31,068 bases of DNA from a virus: the IMG/VR virus record IMGVR_UViG_3300046799_000095, positions 1-31,068 of that record; one strand, written 5' to 3'. The notes below the pieces were generated by a model. That model ran no database searches. It was given only the letters and a program-made list of their open reading frames with translations, and was not told where the DNA came from. This document shows positions 1-6,603 of this stretch, piece by piece; within the stretch, counting starts at the first letter, position 1, and every line of letters begins with the position of its first letter. The position numbers were made by a program, and so were the translations under genes.

Positions 1-52
1 CGCAGGGACCCCCTGGGGGAGGGGGACCCCCCACCTGTAAAATTACACAAAG
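1..52. other. GC-rich left edge, possible genome-end region
   Basis: No gene is seen here. The first 33 bases are runs of C and G that can pair in several ways, followed by the inverted repeat TGTAA-AA-TTACA near 37-48. An HNH nuclease gene ends at 53. HNH genes often lie beside the packaging (cos) end in phages of this type, so this could be close to a genome terminus. That is inference; the window edge may be arbitrary. Confidence 0.25.
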
Positions 53-379
53 TCATAATCTCACAATCTGTGATGGGTGCGCGAGTGGCTGACGGTTACG
101 CTTCGGGCGTTGCTCGTGCATGGCTGCCGCGCCCTGCTGCCCCGTTCGGTGCGCGTGACACTTCGTGCACACGCCTCTGAGGTTCGCATCGCTGTGGTCA
201 TCGGGACCGCCATCACCATGGTCCACTTCTGTGGACGGCGCACCCCAACAGTGTGTGCGTAGCCGGCACAGCGGATCGCGCTTGAGGATGCGGGGCCGTA
301 TGACCCCGTCCCATCCGGGGGGCAGGGGTACGGTGCGCCACTCCCGGGACCCACGTGGGCGCGAGGCGGGGGTGCTCAC
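53..379 (-). CDS. HNH endonuclease
   Basis: Protein of 108 residues with a compact HNH fold signature. A Cys pair (CRLRTHC) is followed by EVDHGDGG (first catalytic His in the DH pair), then the DANLRGVCTKCHAHR segment, which supplies the Asn, a CxxC zinc knuckle and the last His. HNH proteins of this size in tailed phages cut DNA with a metal cofactor and, in HK97-like systems, assist terminase in cos cleavage. The GTG start at 379 overlaps the stop of the upstream small gene (GTGA). A longer reading from 520 is possible but would run through that gene and a hairpin. The packaging role is inferred from family and position, since terminase is not in the window. Confidence 0.85.
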   Translation of the reverse strand: MSTPASRPRGSREWRTVPLPPGWDGVIRPRILKRDPLCRLRTHCWGAPSTEVDHGDGGPDDHSDANLRGVCTKCHAHRTGQQGAAAMHEQRPKRNRQPLAHPSQIVRL

Positions 380-489
380 GATCCCGCAGCCCTCTCGGCG
401 TGCTGCTGTATGCACGCGCAAGCGATGCAGGTGGGCGCGCCACCATGACGCCTCAGCGTGCGCGCGCCACAAGTCTGACAGATCTTCAT
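376..489 (-). CDS. 37-residue zinc-ribbon microprotein
   Basis: Short ORF beginning ATG at 489. The peptide has CQTC at residues 4-7 and CIAC at 21-24, spaced as in a treble-clef or zinc-ribbon knuckle, with a basic stretch (RTLRRH) between. Its TGA overlaps the GTG of the HNH gene by four bases, which argues for real translational coupling. The region upstream of ATG has no strong Shine-Dalgarno, and a hairpin ends about 18 bases upstream. Function unknown; it may act with the nuclease. Other small Cys-pair proteins occur at 1542-1919, 2116-2661, 5143-5250, 5576-5710, 6167-6460 and 6457-6603. Confidence 0.6.
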   Translation of the reverse strand: MKICQTCGARTLRRHGGAPTCIACACIQQHAERAAGS

Positions 490-506
490 ATGTCCAGGAT
501 ATGCAC

Positions 507-542
507 GAGCCCCCTTCCATCGTGGGGGCCGGAAGGGGGCTC
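507..542 (-). terminator. Strong GC hairpin after the neprosin gene
   Basis: GAGCCCCCTTCC (507-518) and GGAAGGGGGCTC (531-542) form a perfect 12-bp stem with a 12-base loop. There is no T-run on either side, as is common for hairpin terminators in high-GC actinobacterial DNA. It sits 40 bases past the stop of the secreted neprosin-like gene and just before the microprotein and HNH genes, so it probably ends or attenuates leftward transcription. Confidence 0.65.
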
Positions 543-581
543 TATGTGGAATGCACCATGGACCTTTACGCGGGATCCACG

Positions 582-1532
582 CTAGCAGCTACCAGCGGTG
601 CCTGTCGCCGTGCCGGCTGCGTTCCAGCCGGGACCGCCGTAGTAGAACGTGCGGTTCGAGGCGAGCATGGTCTGCGTGTATTTGCCCGTGCTCGGGATCG
701 TGTAGCCCGTCAGGGATGGTGCGGTCGCGGTACCCGCCAGGGCGAACGACGAGACGTAGGAGGGGAAGGTGGGGTAGTTGTACGCCCCGCCCGGCACCGA
801 GTTGCCCTGACGCCCGTTACCCATATCGGTGCACGGCTCGTTGTAGCTGGACGCGACCTCGCCGAACACCTGAGCCTTGCTCGCGCTGGTGAACGGCGCC
901 TGCGGATACCACACGTTGGTGGCCGTGCTGACGCCCGCGGGATCGGCCGGCAGGACCGCGATCCACTTGTTGTCGTACGACAACCACCAACCCTTGGTGC
1001 TGCCTGCGGTGTTGATGTACTCGATGCCGAACTTCTTACTCAGCCCGACGTCGCCTGCCAGGGAATCGCCCAGGTTCGGCGTCACGCCCGCGACGTCCAC
1101 CCACCCGGTGTTGTAGCCCTGGCCAACGCCGTTCTTCCACCAGAAACCGCTCAGGTGCGGGGCGTCGTTGCCGAACATCCCCTGATCAGCGTTGATGATG
1201 ACCTCGACGATTTGCCGGGTGGAGCCGCTGCCCGTCTCGGCGTCGATCTCGACGAGCGAGTGCGCACCGCTGTCCGACGCGTAGGTGTCGGAGTAACCCC
1301 AACTCACCATGTTGAACGCGTAGGCGCCCGTGTTGGTGGTCGTCTGCTGACCGCCGACGTAGAAGTAGCACGGCGGCGTCGCGCAGCCCGTGCGCAGTGC
1401 GGTCACGCCACCGGACGGCGGTAGCCCCTTGGTACTGCCGCTCTTGGCGGCTGCGTCCGCTGGATGCGCGCCAACTGCCATCGCGAGCAGCAGCGCGAGC
1501 CCTGCGAGCAGGGTGCTGATCTTCCTCTTCAT
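582..1532 (-). CDS. Secreted neprosin-like (DUF239-type) protein, putative prolyl endopeptidase
   Basis: Protein of 316 residues. It starts with a clear Sec signal peptide: KRK, a hydrophobic core rich in Leu and Ala, then AHPADA, with cleavage predicted near residue 28. The mature part resembles bacterial neprosin-domain proteins: CYFYVGG near 55, QIVEV near 107-111, DDAPHL-like GNDAPHLSGFWW near 121-132, KKFGIEY near 167, WWLSYD near 182-187, then VFGEV (222-226) and CTDMGNG (234-240). Glu110 and Glu225 are candidates for the glutamate pair of this peptidase family, but I assign them by position only. Plant neprosin cleaves after proline. The ATG at 1532 is preceded by GGGAGAGAGA. The gene follows 1542-1919 closely and is followed by a hairpin. 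Such an exported enzyme is not a virion or replication component; it may modify the host surface, act during release, or be a cargo (moron) gene. Confidence 0.8.
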   Translation of the reverse strand: MKRKISTLLAGLALLLAMAVGAHPADAAAKSGSTKGLPPSGGVTALRTGCATPPCYFYVGGQQTTTNTGAYAFNMVSWGYSDTYASDSGAHSLVEIDAETGSGSTRQIVEVIINADQGMFGNDAPHLSGFWWKNGVGQGYNTGWVDVAGVTPNLGDSLAGDVGLSKKFGIEYINTAGSTKGWWLSYDNKWIAVLPADPAGVSTATNVWYPQAPFTSASKAQVFGEVASSYNEPCTDMGNGRQGNSVPGGAYNYPTFPSYVSSFALAGTATAPSLTGYTIPSTGKYTQTMLASNRTFYYGGPGWNAAGTATGTAGSC

Positions 1533-1541
1533 TCTCTCTCC

Positions 1542-1919
1542 CTAACTTCTTTCGCCGATCGGTTCGGCGAAAGTGTGCGTCTGGCCCGACGTCGAGCACA
1601 CGGCCTGAATCGTCAGCTCGTGATACCAGGAAGACTGACGATGATCGGTACTCATGCGCGCGTAGCGGATACGCTCTCCGCACCAGCGGCATTGTCCCAT
1701 GACTCCACCGGGCGGACGCTCGGTGATGATTTGCGTGATGGCATCGATCGGCGTCGGAGAGTCGTCAGCCGGGGCCGGCACGCGCTCCGAGCCCTCGCGC
1801 AGCTCCCGGGCGTAGTCGAGCAGTAGCCTCGCCCGGGTCAGGTCATGCGGGCCGGAGGTGAGACCCCGGACCAGCACGAGCCCCTCGCGAAGCACCTCCG
1901 CTGCGGCAGGAAGCGTCAT
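1542..1919 (-). CDS. Unknown protein with C-terminal zinc-binding motif
   Basis: Protein of 125 residues. The N-terminal half is helical (LREGLVLVRGLTSG, then RARLLLDYARELREG). The C-terminal half has CRWCGERIRY followed by STDHRQSSWYHEL, a single Cys (QAVCST) and His, which looks like a zinc ribbon of the CxxC...C...H kind. The ATG at 1919 overlaps the stop of the upstream gene (ATGA), and the TAG stop at 1542 lies 9 bases from the neprosin start. Function not recognised; a nucleic-acid or protein adaptor is possible. Confidence 0.7.
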   Translation of the reverse strand: MTLPAAAEVLREGLVLVRGLTSGPHDLTRARLLLDYARELREGSERVPAPADDSPTPIDAITQIITERPPGGVMGQCRWCGERIRYARMSTDHRQSSWYHELTIQAVCSTSGQTHTFAEPIGERS

Positions 1920-2119
1920 GATTGCTCCTCGCGGTAGTTGACCGGGGAATTTCTAGTCGAGTGGTCAACGATCAGGCCGGCCCACGGATCAATCTCGATG
2001 TCCACCTTGGTGGAATCCGCCGCGGCGCCGACGGCGCCCTGAGCTGTTATGCCGCTAGCGTCCACATCGATGAGGGCGACCACCGTGGCGCCATTCCAGA
2101 CGCGAATTGTCTTTCTCAC
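1916..2119 (-). CDS. 67-residue unknown protein
   Basis: GTG start at 2119 overlaps the stop of the 2116-2661 gene (GTGA), and its own TGA overlaps the next ATG (ATGA). The product alternates hydrophobic and polar residues (RKTIRVWNG, ATVVALIDVD, TKVDIEIDPW), suggesting a small beta-rich domain. There are no Cys pairs and no membrane segment. Not recognised. A reading from further upstream, at 2209, would overlap the neighbouring gene and starts with implausible Arg-rich sequence. Confidence 0.65.
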   Translation of the reverse strand: MRKTIRVWNGATVVALIDVDASGITAQGAVGAAADSTKVDIEIDPWAGLIVDHSTRNSPVNYREEQS

Positions 2120-2661
2120 TGAACAAGCCTCTCCAGTTCGGTATGGGTGAGTTTGGTCGGGACGCGAGCGACGTCGCTCCGCCAGGCGTACGCGATGTCC
2201 GCCGACCATCCCGAGGTCTTTCCGGCGTTACCGGCTTTACGTGACCACGTCGCGACGGCGCCGAGCGGCCCCCTGGCGAGCTTCACGGCACAGCCCTCGG
2301 TGCCGTCGTGCGCCATCCAGTAGTAGCCGGCGACGCGCCAGCCGAGACGAACCGCCCTGGCTCCGAGCCCGATCGCCTGCTTGCCGCCGTAGCCCGCCAA
2401 CTCTGCCGGCCCCCGGGGCGCCCGCGAAGGGATGCGGGGCGGAGGGACGACCTCCGGCTCGTACGGCTTTCGGGCGTCCTCGATCTGCTGGCGGCGGCGC
2501 TCGGCATCGCGGCGCATGATCTCTGCGTAGCCGGTGGTATCGAGCGGGGGCGGCTCTCGCCACGTGCCCCGGCGGCCATTCTTGTCGGCCGTCGCGGGAT
2601 GGCATTTCAGCGTGTCAGGGTGGTGGGTCCACCGCGGGTACCCACACGCTGCGCAGTGCAT
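2116..2661 (-). CDS. Unknown protein with N-terminal Cys/His motif
   Basis: Protein of 181 residues. It begins MHCAACGYPRW, then HH and KCHPAT, so CxxC plus Cys/His within 25 residues could bind zinc. A charged helix follows (EIMRRDAERRRQQIEDARK), then a Pro-rich linker. The C-terminal half has a GWRVAGYYWMAHDGTEGCAVKLARG segment that reads like a small beta domain. The ATG at 2661 abuts the previous stop (TGATG). I do not recognise the family. Confidence 0.7.
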   Translation of the reverse strand: MHCAACGYPRWTHHPDTLKCHPATADKNGRRGTWREPPPLDTTGYAEIMRRDAERRRQQIEDARKPYEPEVVPPPRIPSRAPRGPAELAGYGGKQAIGLGARAVRLGWRVAGYYWMAHDGTEGCAVKLARGPLGAVATWSRKAGNAGKTSGWSADIAYAWRSDVARVPTKLTHTELERLVQ

Positions 2662-2885
2662 CAGTCCCGCCCGCTACGCGCCCACTTGGTCAGGACGCAG
2701 AAGTACGAAACGCCCACCAAAGGCGCCACAACGTTGAAGGATTCCCAGGTCAGCGCCGCCATGGTCAGCGCCCACATCCCGAGCATCGCGAAGCCGATGA
2801 CCAGTGCCGGATCGGGTGGACCCGATTTTGACGGCAGCTTGTCGCCGGCGTTCAAGGCGCGCACGGTCGCTTCGTACTCGTCCAT
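2661..2885 (-). CDS. Two-helix membrane protein
   Basis: Protein of 74 residues from ATG 2885, which overlaps the stop of the 26-residue upstream peptide (TGATG). Two likely membrane spans are seen: PALVIGFAMLGMWALTMAAL and FNVVAPLVGVSYFCVLTKW. They are preceded by an acidic or neutral N-terminus and followed by a basic tail. It belongs to a small cluster with the lipoprotein at 2962-3429. Function unknown; host-envelope activity such as superinfection immunity is a guess from context. Confidence 0.65.
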   Translation of the reverse strand: MDEYEATVRALNAGDKLPSKSGPPDPALVIGFAMLGMWALTMAALTWESFNVVAPLVGVSYFCVLTKWARSGRD

Positions 2886-2965
2886 CACAGCATCACCAGC
2901 GCGACCGAGAGGGCGACGTAGCCGAGCCCGGTGAGGATGATCCCGATATCGATGAGGCGGTTCAC
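2885..2965 (-). CDS. 26-residue single-span membrane peptide
   Basis: GTG at 2965 overlaps the stop of the lipoprotein gene (GTGA), and the TGA at 2885-2887 overlaps the next ATG (TGATG), so it fills the gap between two genes exactly. After VNRLIDIG the peptide is one hydrophobic stretch (IILTGLGYVALSVALVML) with no polar tail. The exact tiling and the uninterrupted hydrophobicity support a real microprotein. Role unknown. Confidence 0.55.
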   Translation of the reverse strand: MNRLIDIGIILTGLGYVALSVALVML

Positions 2966-3429
2966 GGGCACTCCACCTCGGTCACCTTGGCGGTCAACTT
3001 CTTGTCACTGCTCGACGTGTCGCCTGACTGATAGGCGTCCTGCTCGTAGGTTTTGTCGCTCTTCACGGTGAGCGTGTGCGTCTGCGTCTGACTTAGGCCA
3101 TGCACCTCGTAGGTGACGTCACACGACTCGGCGAGCCGCACCCCCGGCGCGACCGACGCCTTGATCGTGAACTCGACGACGCACCCGGCGCTACCGAAGC
3201 ACTCTTTGGACTTGGTCTTGACTGTGAGCTGCAGGCTCTTGGCCGTGAACCGCTGAGGTGCGCTCACCGGGGGGTTGGCATACGTGCTGGGGACGCCGAT
3301 AACGGCAACGCCGTCGGCGTCCTGATCGCCCGCCGTGACCACGCAGCCGCAAAGGACCAGCATGATGATCGCGAACAGCGCCGACAGCACGATGACAGGG
3401 TTCCGGATGGATGTGGTTCCAGTACGCAT
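2962..3429 (-). CDS. Predicted lipoprotein
   Basis: Protein of 155 residues. The ATG at 3429 has GAAAGG seven bases upstream; a TTG two codons earlier is less likely. A basic start (MRTGTTSIRN) is followed by VIVLSALFAIIMLVLCGC, a lipobox-like end where Cys would be lipidated, then a polar mature domain with paired Cys (KECFGSAGC) and beta-rich sequence. It is exported to the outer face of the membrane. Phage lipoproteins of this size often block superinfection, which is inference here. It has its own promoter-like element at 3461-3482, so it may be expressed apart from the helicase operon. Confidence 0.75.
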   Translation of the reverse strand: MRTGTTSIRNPVIVLSALFAIIMLVLCGCVVTAGDQDADGVAVIGVPSTYANPPVSAPQRFTAKSLQLTVKTKSKECFGSAGCVVEFTIKASVAPGVRLAESCDVTYEVHGLSQTQTHTLTVKSDKTYEQDAYQSGDTSSSDKKLTAKVTEVECP

Positions 3430-3460
3430 GATCAACCTTTCAAGATAAGCGATTCAAGGA

Positions 3461-3482
3461 ATCCTAGCAGAAACCTAGCAGG
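3461..3482 (-). promoter_or_regulatory. Tandem CCTGCTAGG element upstream of the lipoprotein gene
   Basis: On the minus strand this reads CCTGCTAGG, two bases, then TCTGCTAGG, with starts 11 bp apart. The gene-proximal copy forms an extended -10 (TGC-TAGGAT, 3461-3466). TTGGAC lies 19 bases upstream as a weak -35. Transcription would begin near 3454, giving a leader of about 25 bases with a Shine-Dalgarno sequence. The same tandem unit occurs near 7850, 11475, 14655 and 18685. Confidence 0.65.
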
Positions 3483-5159
3483 TCAGTCCAACATCTCGGC
3501 GGCACGCTGCAGCGCTCGAGCGTCCCAGAGCTCGCCCTTGGTCTTCCTGCTGCGATAGCCGCGCTCCGAGCGCCAGGGGGCGTCGCGCTCCGCCATCCAC
3601 ATCGGGCGTGCTGCCACATACTCGTCGCCGGCAGCCATGGCGTACCCGATCTCCATGTCACCCTGCAGCAGACTGCTGCGACGATCGCGATCAGCGATCG
3701 CACACAGGTCGTAGCGATCTCCAGTACGGGGGCGCAGGAATACGAAGCCCTGCGAGCCGGCCGGCACGAACCATGTCCCGCCGGGCGTGCGCAGCCACGA
3801 CGTGTGCGACTGACCGAAGAGGTCGACGAGCTCGTGCGCGAGATCTCCGTCCGCATACTCGACCTCCACCACCTCGCCGGACGCCTCCGCCTCGCTCTCA
3901 TCCTCGACGGCGGGCGCGACGTCATCCTCGTACATCAGGAGGTCATCGGGGGTTTCCTCGGGCGCGTCGGCACCGCTCAGGCTGACCAGCGTGGCGAGTT
4001 TGTGGCGCCCAGTCACCCCCGAGACGTCGAGGATCCAGCAGGACCCCTTGCCCGGGAACAGCCGCAGCCCGCGGCCGACCATCTGCTGATAGAGGCTCGT
4101 GCTCGACGTCGGGCGCCCGAGGATGATGCAGCCGGTACTCGGGAGATCGGTCCCCTCGGTGAAGAGCCCGACGTTGCAGAGGATCAGGATCTTGCCGGCC
4201 CGATAGTCGTCGAGTGCCTGCGCGCGTAGCGCGGCCGGCGTGGTGCCGTCGAGGTGTACGGCGGAGTAGCCGGCATCGTTGAACGCCTGCGCCTGCTCGA
4301 TGCTCATCGCCACGGTGGGCAGGAAAGCGATCGTCGGGCAGCCCTCGGCGTGCTCGATCCACGCTTCAACGATCTTCTTGGGCGCCATCGCCGCGGACAT
4401 CGCAGCGCCGAGGGCGCTGGAGTTGAAATCTCCGGCCACGCGACGCACGCGATCCAGATCGAGCTCCGCGATCTTCACCCTGACGCCACGAGGGCGCACG
4501 AGGTACGGCGGATCACTGCGAATGAGGTCGATCAGTCCGACCCGCGGCTCAATGACCGCCTCGAACGTCTCCCCGAGCGCCCGGCGGTCGGCGCGATCGA
4601 GCGTCGCGGTCACGCCGAGCACGAGCGGCCCGTCGCTCTTGAACGCGTCCAGCTCACGCAGAACGCGCTGGTACGTGTCCGCGGCGACGTGGTGCGTCTC
4701 ATCCACCACGATCAGGCCCCATCGACGGGTGGCGAGCAGCGCCAGGCTCGCCGGCGTGCTGGCGGTCTGCACGCTGCCGACGACGATCTCCGCGCGGTAC
4801 TGCTTGTCGCGCCCCTGCAGGCGCCCGATGCGCCGCCCGGGTGCCACCTGGCGCGCCTTGTCGATCGCCTGATCAATGAGCTCGGTCCGGTGCGCGATCC
4901 ACAGGACCGGGGCGCCGGCCGCGACGGATAGCTCCGCGATGGTCATCGCCGTAGGTGTCTTACCGCCCCCCGTGGCCATCACCATGGCGATACGGCGATG
5001 GCCCTCGCGCCAGGAGGCGAGCGCCCCGTTGACAAGGTCGAGCTGGTAGGGCCGCAGCTTCACGATTTGCGCCACATCATCGAGTCGGACGCCGCCTTGA
5101 ATCCCTCGACCAAGTCTCGCCGGGTGCGACGAATCCAGATGATCACTGCTTGCGCCCAA
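3483..5159 (-). CDS. SF2 DEAD/DEAH-type DNA helicase
   Basis: Protein of up to 558 residues. It has LRPYQ (residues 36-40), Walker A ATGGGKT (62-68), a Walker B of form VVDETHH (DETH at 153-156), motif III GVTAT (183-187), TEGTDLP near 335 and motif VI QMVGRGLR (359-366). This matches RecQ/Ssl2/type III-restriction-like helicases that unwind DNA with ATP. The C-terminal third is acidic and then unfamiliar. The start is uncertain: TTG 5159 overlaps the zinc-ribbon gene by 17 bases, and GTG 5075 just before IVKLRPYQ is the alternative; neither has a clear Shine-Dalgarno. Probably part of DNA replication or recombination with the primase at 8503. Confidence 0.9.
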   Translation of the reverse strand: MGASSDHLDSSHPARLGRGIQGGVRLDDVAQIVKLRPYQLDLVNGALASWREGHRRIAMVMATGGGKTPTAMTIAELSVAAGAPVLWIAHRTELIDQAIDKARQVAPGRRIGRLQGRDKQYRAEIVVGSVQTASTPASLALLATRRWGLIVVDETHHVAADTYQRVLRELDAFKSDGPLVLGVTATLDRADRRALGETFEAVIEPRVGLIDLIRSDPPYLVRPRGVRVKIAELDLDRVRRVAGDFNSSALGAAMSAAMAPKKIVEAWIEHAEGCPTIAFLPTVAMSIEQAQAFNDAGYSAVHLDGTTPAALRAQALDDYRAGKILILCNVGLFTEGTDLPSTGCIILGRPTSSTSLYQQMVGRGLRLFPGKGSCWILDVSGVTGRHKLATLVSLSGADAPEETPDDLLMYEDDVAPAVEDESEAEASGEVVEVEYADGDLAHELVDLFGQSHTSWLRTPGGTWFVPAGSQGFVFLRPRTGDRYDLCAIADRDRRSSLLQGDMEIGYAMAAGDEYVAARPMWMAERDAPWRSERGYRSRKTKGELWDARALQRAAEMLD

Positions 5160-5250
5160 CTGGCCGGTAAACGGTGTACCCGCAGTGCGGACAGAACAGC
5201 GGGTTATCGTCGAGCGTGCGACCGCAACGCGTGCACTGCCAGATGATCAT
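5143..5250 (-). CDS. 35-residue zinc-ribbon microprotein
   Basis: From ATG 5250 the peptide carries CTRCGR and FCPHCGY, so two CxxC knuckles ten residues apart, the classic zinc-ribbon arrangement, followed by a basic tail (RPVGRKQ). The ATG overlaps the previous stop (ATGA), and the gene runs 17 bases into the helicase reading from TTG. Likely binds zinc; its partner is unknown. Confidence 0.7.
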   Translation of the reverse strand: MIIWQCTRCGRTLDDNPLFCPHCGYTVYRPVGRKQ

Positions 5251-5579
5251 GGCTTGGTCCTCCGGATCATCGCGGCGACGTAGAACGGCAGGCCGGTCAG
5301 GAAGCCGACCCACAGGCCGAGCACGCCCTCGGTGAACGGGTGGTTGCCGAAGAGCGGCGCGAACGCCGAGCACAGGGACGCCTGGAAGCAGATGTGGATC
5401 ACGAGCAGCATGTACGGGCTCGGCAGCTTCACGCGTCCACCTCGGTCCAGTCGGTGGCGGTCACGGGCGTTTCGGCCAGCGCGGACCGCTGGCCGGTCCT
5501 GGTCCTGTGGCTCCTTGAAGAGCCGGTCGCGCCACGCCTCGACGTAGGCCGTCACCATCTCGTCGTTCAGCTCGATCAC
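5247..5579 (-). CDS. Small protein ending in two membrane spans; possible two-gene region
   Basis: GTG 5579 has a strong GGAGGAG five bases upstream and overlaps the previous stop (GTGA). The reading gives 110 residues: ELNDEMVTAYVEAWRDRLF, an Arg-rich middle that looks out of frame, then two hydrophobic spans (MLLVIHICFQASLCSAFAPLF and GVLGLWVGFLTGLPFYVAAMI). In the middle, another frame ends ALAETPVTATDWTEVDA and its TGA overlaps a GTG at 5432 preceded by GAGGTGGA. That GTG would give a 61-residue membrane protein (5247-5432). Two genes with a frameshift between them are therefore as likely as one fusion. Confidence 0.55.
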   Translation of the reverse strand: MIELNDEMVTAYVEAWRDRLFKEPQDQDRPAVRAGRNARDRHRLDRGGRVKLPSPYMLLVIHICFQASLCSAFAPLFGNHPFTEGVLGLWVGFLTGLPFYVAAMIRRTKP

Positions 5580-5710
5580 CGGATCTCCTCCACCTTGACA
5601 TAGGCGCATTTCTTGCACACTCGGCGCTTGCGCCAATTGCGGGCGTACGGCGGGTAGTAATCGTGACCGCCGTTGAGCAGCACGCACAGAATTCGACGCA
5701 TCGCGGTCAT
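5576..5710 (-). CDS. 44-residue Cys-pair protein
   Basis: ATG 5710 follows the previous stop with two bases between (TGATCATG). The peptide starts MTAMRRILCVLLNGGHDY and ends with RKRRVCKKCAYVKVEE: one CxxC plus upstream Cys and His, which could together bind one zinc. Highly basic. It encodes the GGAGGAG used by the next gene near its 3' end. Function unknown. Confidence 0.65.
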   Translation of the reverse strand: MTAMRRILCVLLNGGHDYYPPYARNWRKRRVCKKCAYVKVEEIR

Positions 5711-5712
5711 GA

Positions 5713-6000
5713 TCAGTCGTCTCGCTTCGGGAGGGGATGGCCGGGGGTGTTTCCGCAGTGATCGTCGATCAGGCGGAGCGCCTCGCCGACAGTGCCGTCC
5801 CAGGACAGCACTTGACCGCACGGGCAATAGATCTCATCACTCAAGCTGTCGTAATCCGACGGACCGGTAAGGAACGCGTCATAGCTGAGCGGGATGTCGA
5901 AAATCTTCCCCGGGAAGGGGATATGAATACATTTATGATTCGCTCCGACCGGGACCAGGAGATTGACGATCGGGTATCGCCACACAGACAGCGTGATCAT
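5713..6000 (-). CDS. 95-residue unknown protein
   Basis: ATG 6000 overlaps the stop of the upstream gene (ATGA). The first half is hydrophobic-aromatic (SVWRYPIVNLLVPVG, then HIPFPGKIFDIPLSYD), unlike its basic neighbours. The second half has EIYCPCGQVLSWDG and DHCGNTPGH, so a CPC plus HC set that may bind metal. Base use is less GC-rich than the surroundings (AATACATTTATGATT near 5930). Not recognised. Confidence 0.65.
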   Translation of the reverse strand: MITLSVWRYPIVNLLVPVGANHKCIHIPFPGKIFDIPLSYDAFLTGPSDYDSLSDEIYCPCGQVLSWDGTVGEALRLIDDHCGNTPGHPLPKRDD

Positions 6001-6170
6001 GACGGGAGCCCCGCTATCACGAGAGCAAGCCCGACAAGCACGAGGGATGTGGCTGCGTAGATCTGACCACCGATCAGCAGCGCCTCCTCGCCTGTGAACC
6101 GGTACGTCGTCACGGCGCCGGCCGCGAGGAACGCGAAGATCAACGATCCGATGATCGGTGACAGGATCAC
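5997..6170 (-). CDS. 57-residue two-span membrane protein
   Basis: GTG 6170 overlaps the previous stop (GTGA) and the TGA overlaps the next ATG. Two membrane spans are visible: IGSLIFAFLAAGAVTTY and IYAATSLVLVGLALVIAGL, with FTGEEALLIGG between. No conserved motif is recognised. Position among Cys-pair genes gives no function. Confidence 0.65.
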   Translation of the reverse strand: MILSPIIGSLIFAFLAAGAVTTYRFTGEEALLIGGQIYAATSLVLVGLALVIAGLPS

Positions 6171-6460
6171 GGTCTTCCTTCCTGATGCTTCAGCGGCCAG
6201 CCGCCCGGGCGGTCGGCGGAACGTTCGATGCAGACGTGACACGCCGGCGTGCCGTTGCGCCACAGGCGGGCGATGATCTCGCGACGCCCGCCCTCGGGCG
6301 GCACAGGGAGTGTCGAACAGATCGGACAGTTGGGACGTTTGACCGGCATGTCACTGTCGATCGCCACGTTGCCGGCCAGAGCGTCATAGAGCTCGGGCCA
6401 GAACATGCGCAGCGACTCCTGCCGCCCAGGGGAGGCCGCGAAGACCCTCTTCGCGTTCAC
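6167..6460 (-). CDS. 97-residue zinc-ribbon protein
   Basis: GTG 6460 overlaps the previous stop (GTGA). Residues 45-48 are CPIC and 74-77 are CHVC, so a split zinc ribbon with a 25-residue insert containing GGRREIIARLWRNG. The N-terminus has ESLRMFWPELYDALAGN, probably one helix. Function unknown; such proteins often bind nucleic acid or host proteins. Confidence 0.65.
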   Translation of the reverse strand: MNAKRVFAASPGRQESLRMFWPELYDALAGNVAIDSDMPVKRPNCPICSTLPVPPEGGRREIIARLWRNGTPACHVCIERSADRPGGWPLKHQEGRP

Positions 6461-6603
6461 CCCCGGCGCCGGTAGCGATCGAGGCAGGACGTGCAAACCC
6501 GCCTGCGCACCGCCGGGCGACACAGCAGCTTCCGCCAGAGCGACCGGCGAATGACCGAAACGGTCGCGGGGCGGAAACAGTGACCGCACATGGTGGCGAT
6601 CAC
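6457..6603 (-). CDS. 48-residue basic zinc-ribbon microprotein
   Basis: GTG 6603 overlaps the stop of the wHTH gene (GTGA). The peptide has CGHCFRP at the start and CTSCLDRY near the end, with a very basic middle (VIRRSLWRKLLCRPAVRRR). Two CxxC knuckles with high charge suggest a nucleic-acid-binding zinc finger, but this is inferred from composition only. Confidence 0.65.
   Translation of the reverse strand: MIATMCGHCFRPATVSVIRRSLWRKLLCRPAVRRRVCTSCLDRYRRRG

Noticed and set aside
165-1424. Long plus-strand ORF over the HNH and neprosin genes
   Set aside because: Arg/Ala-rich shadow of the minus-strand genes; no ribosome site or recognisable motif.
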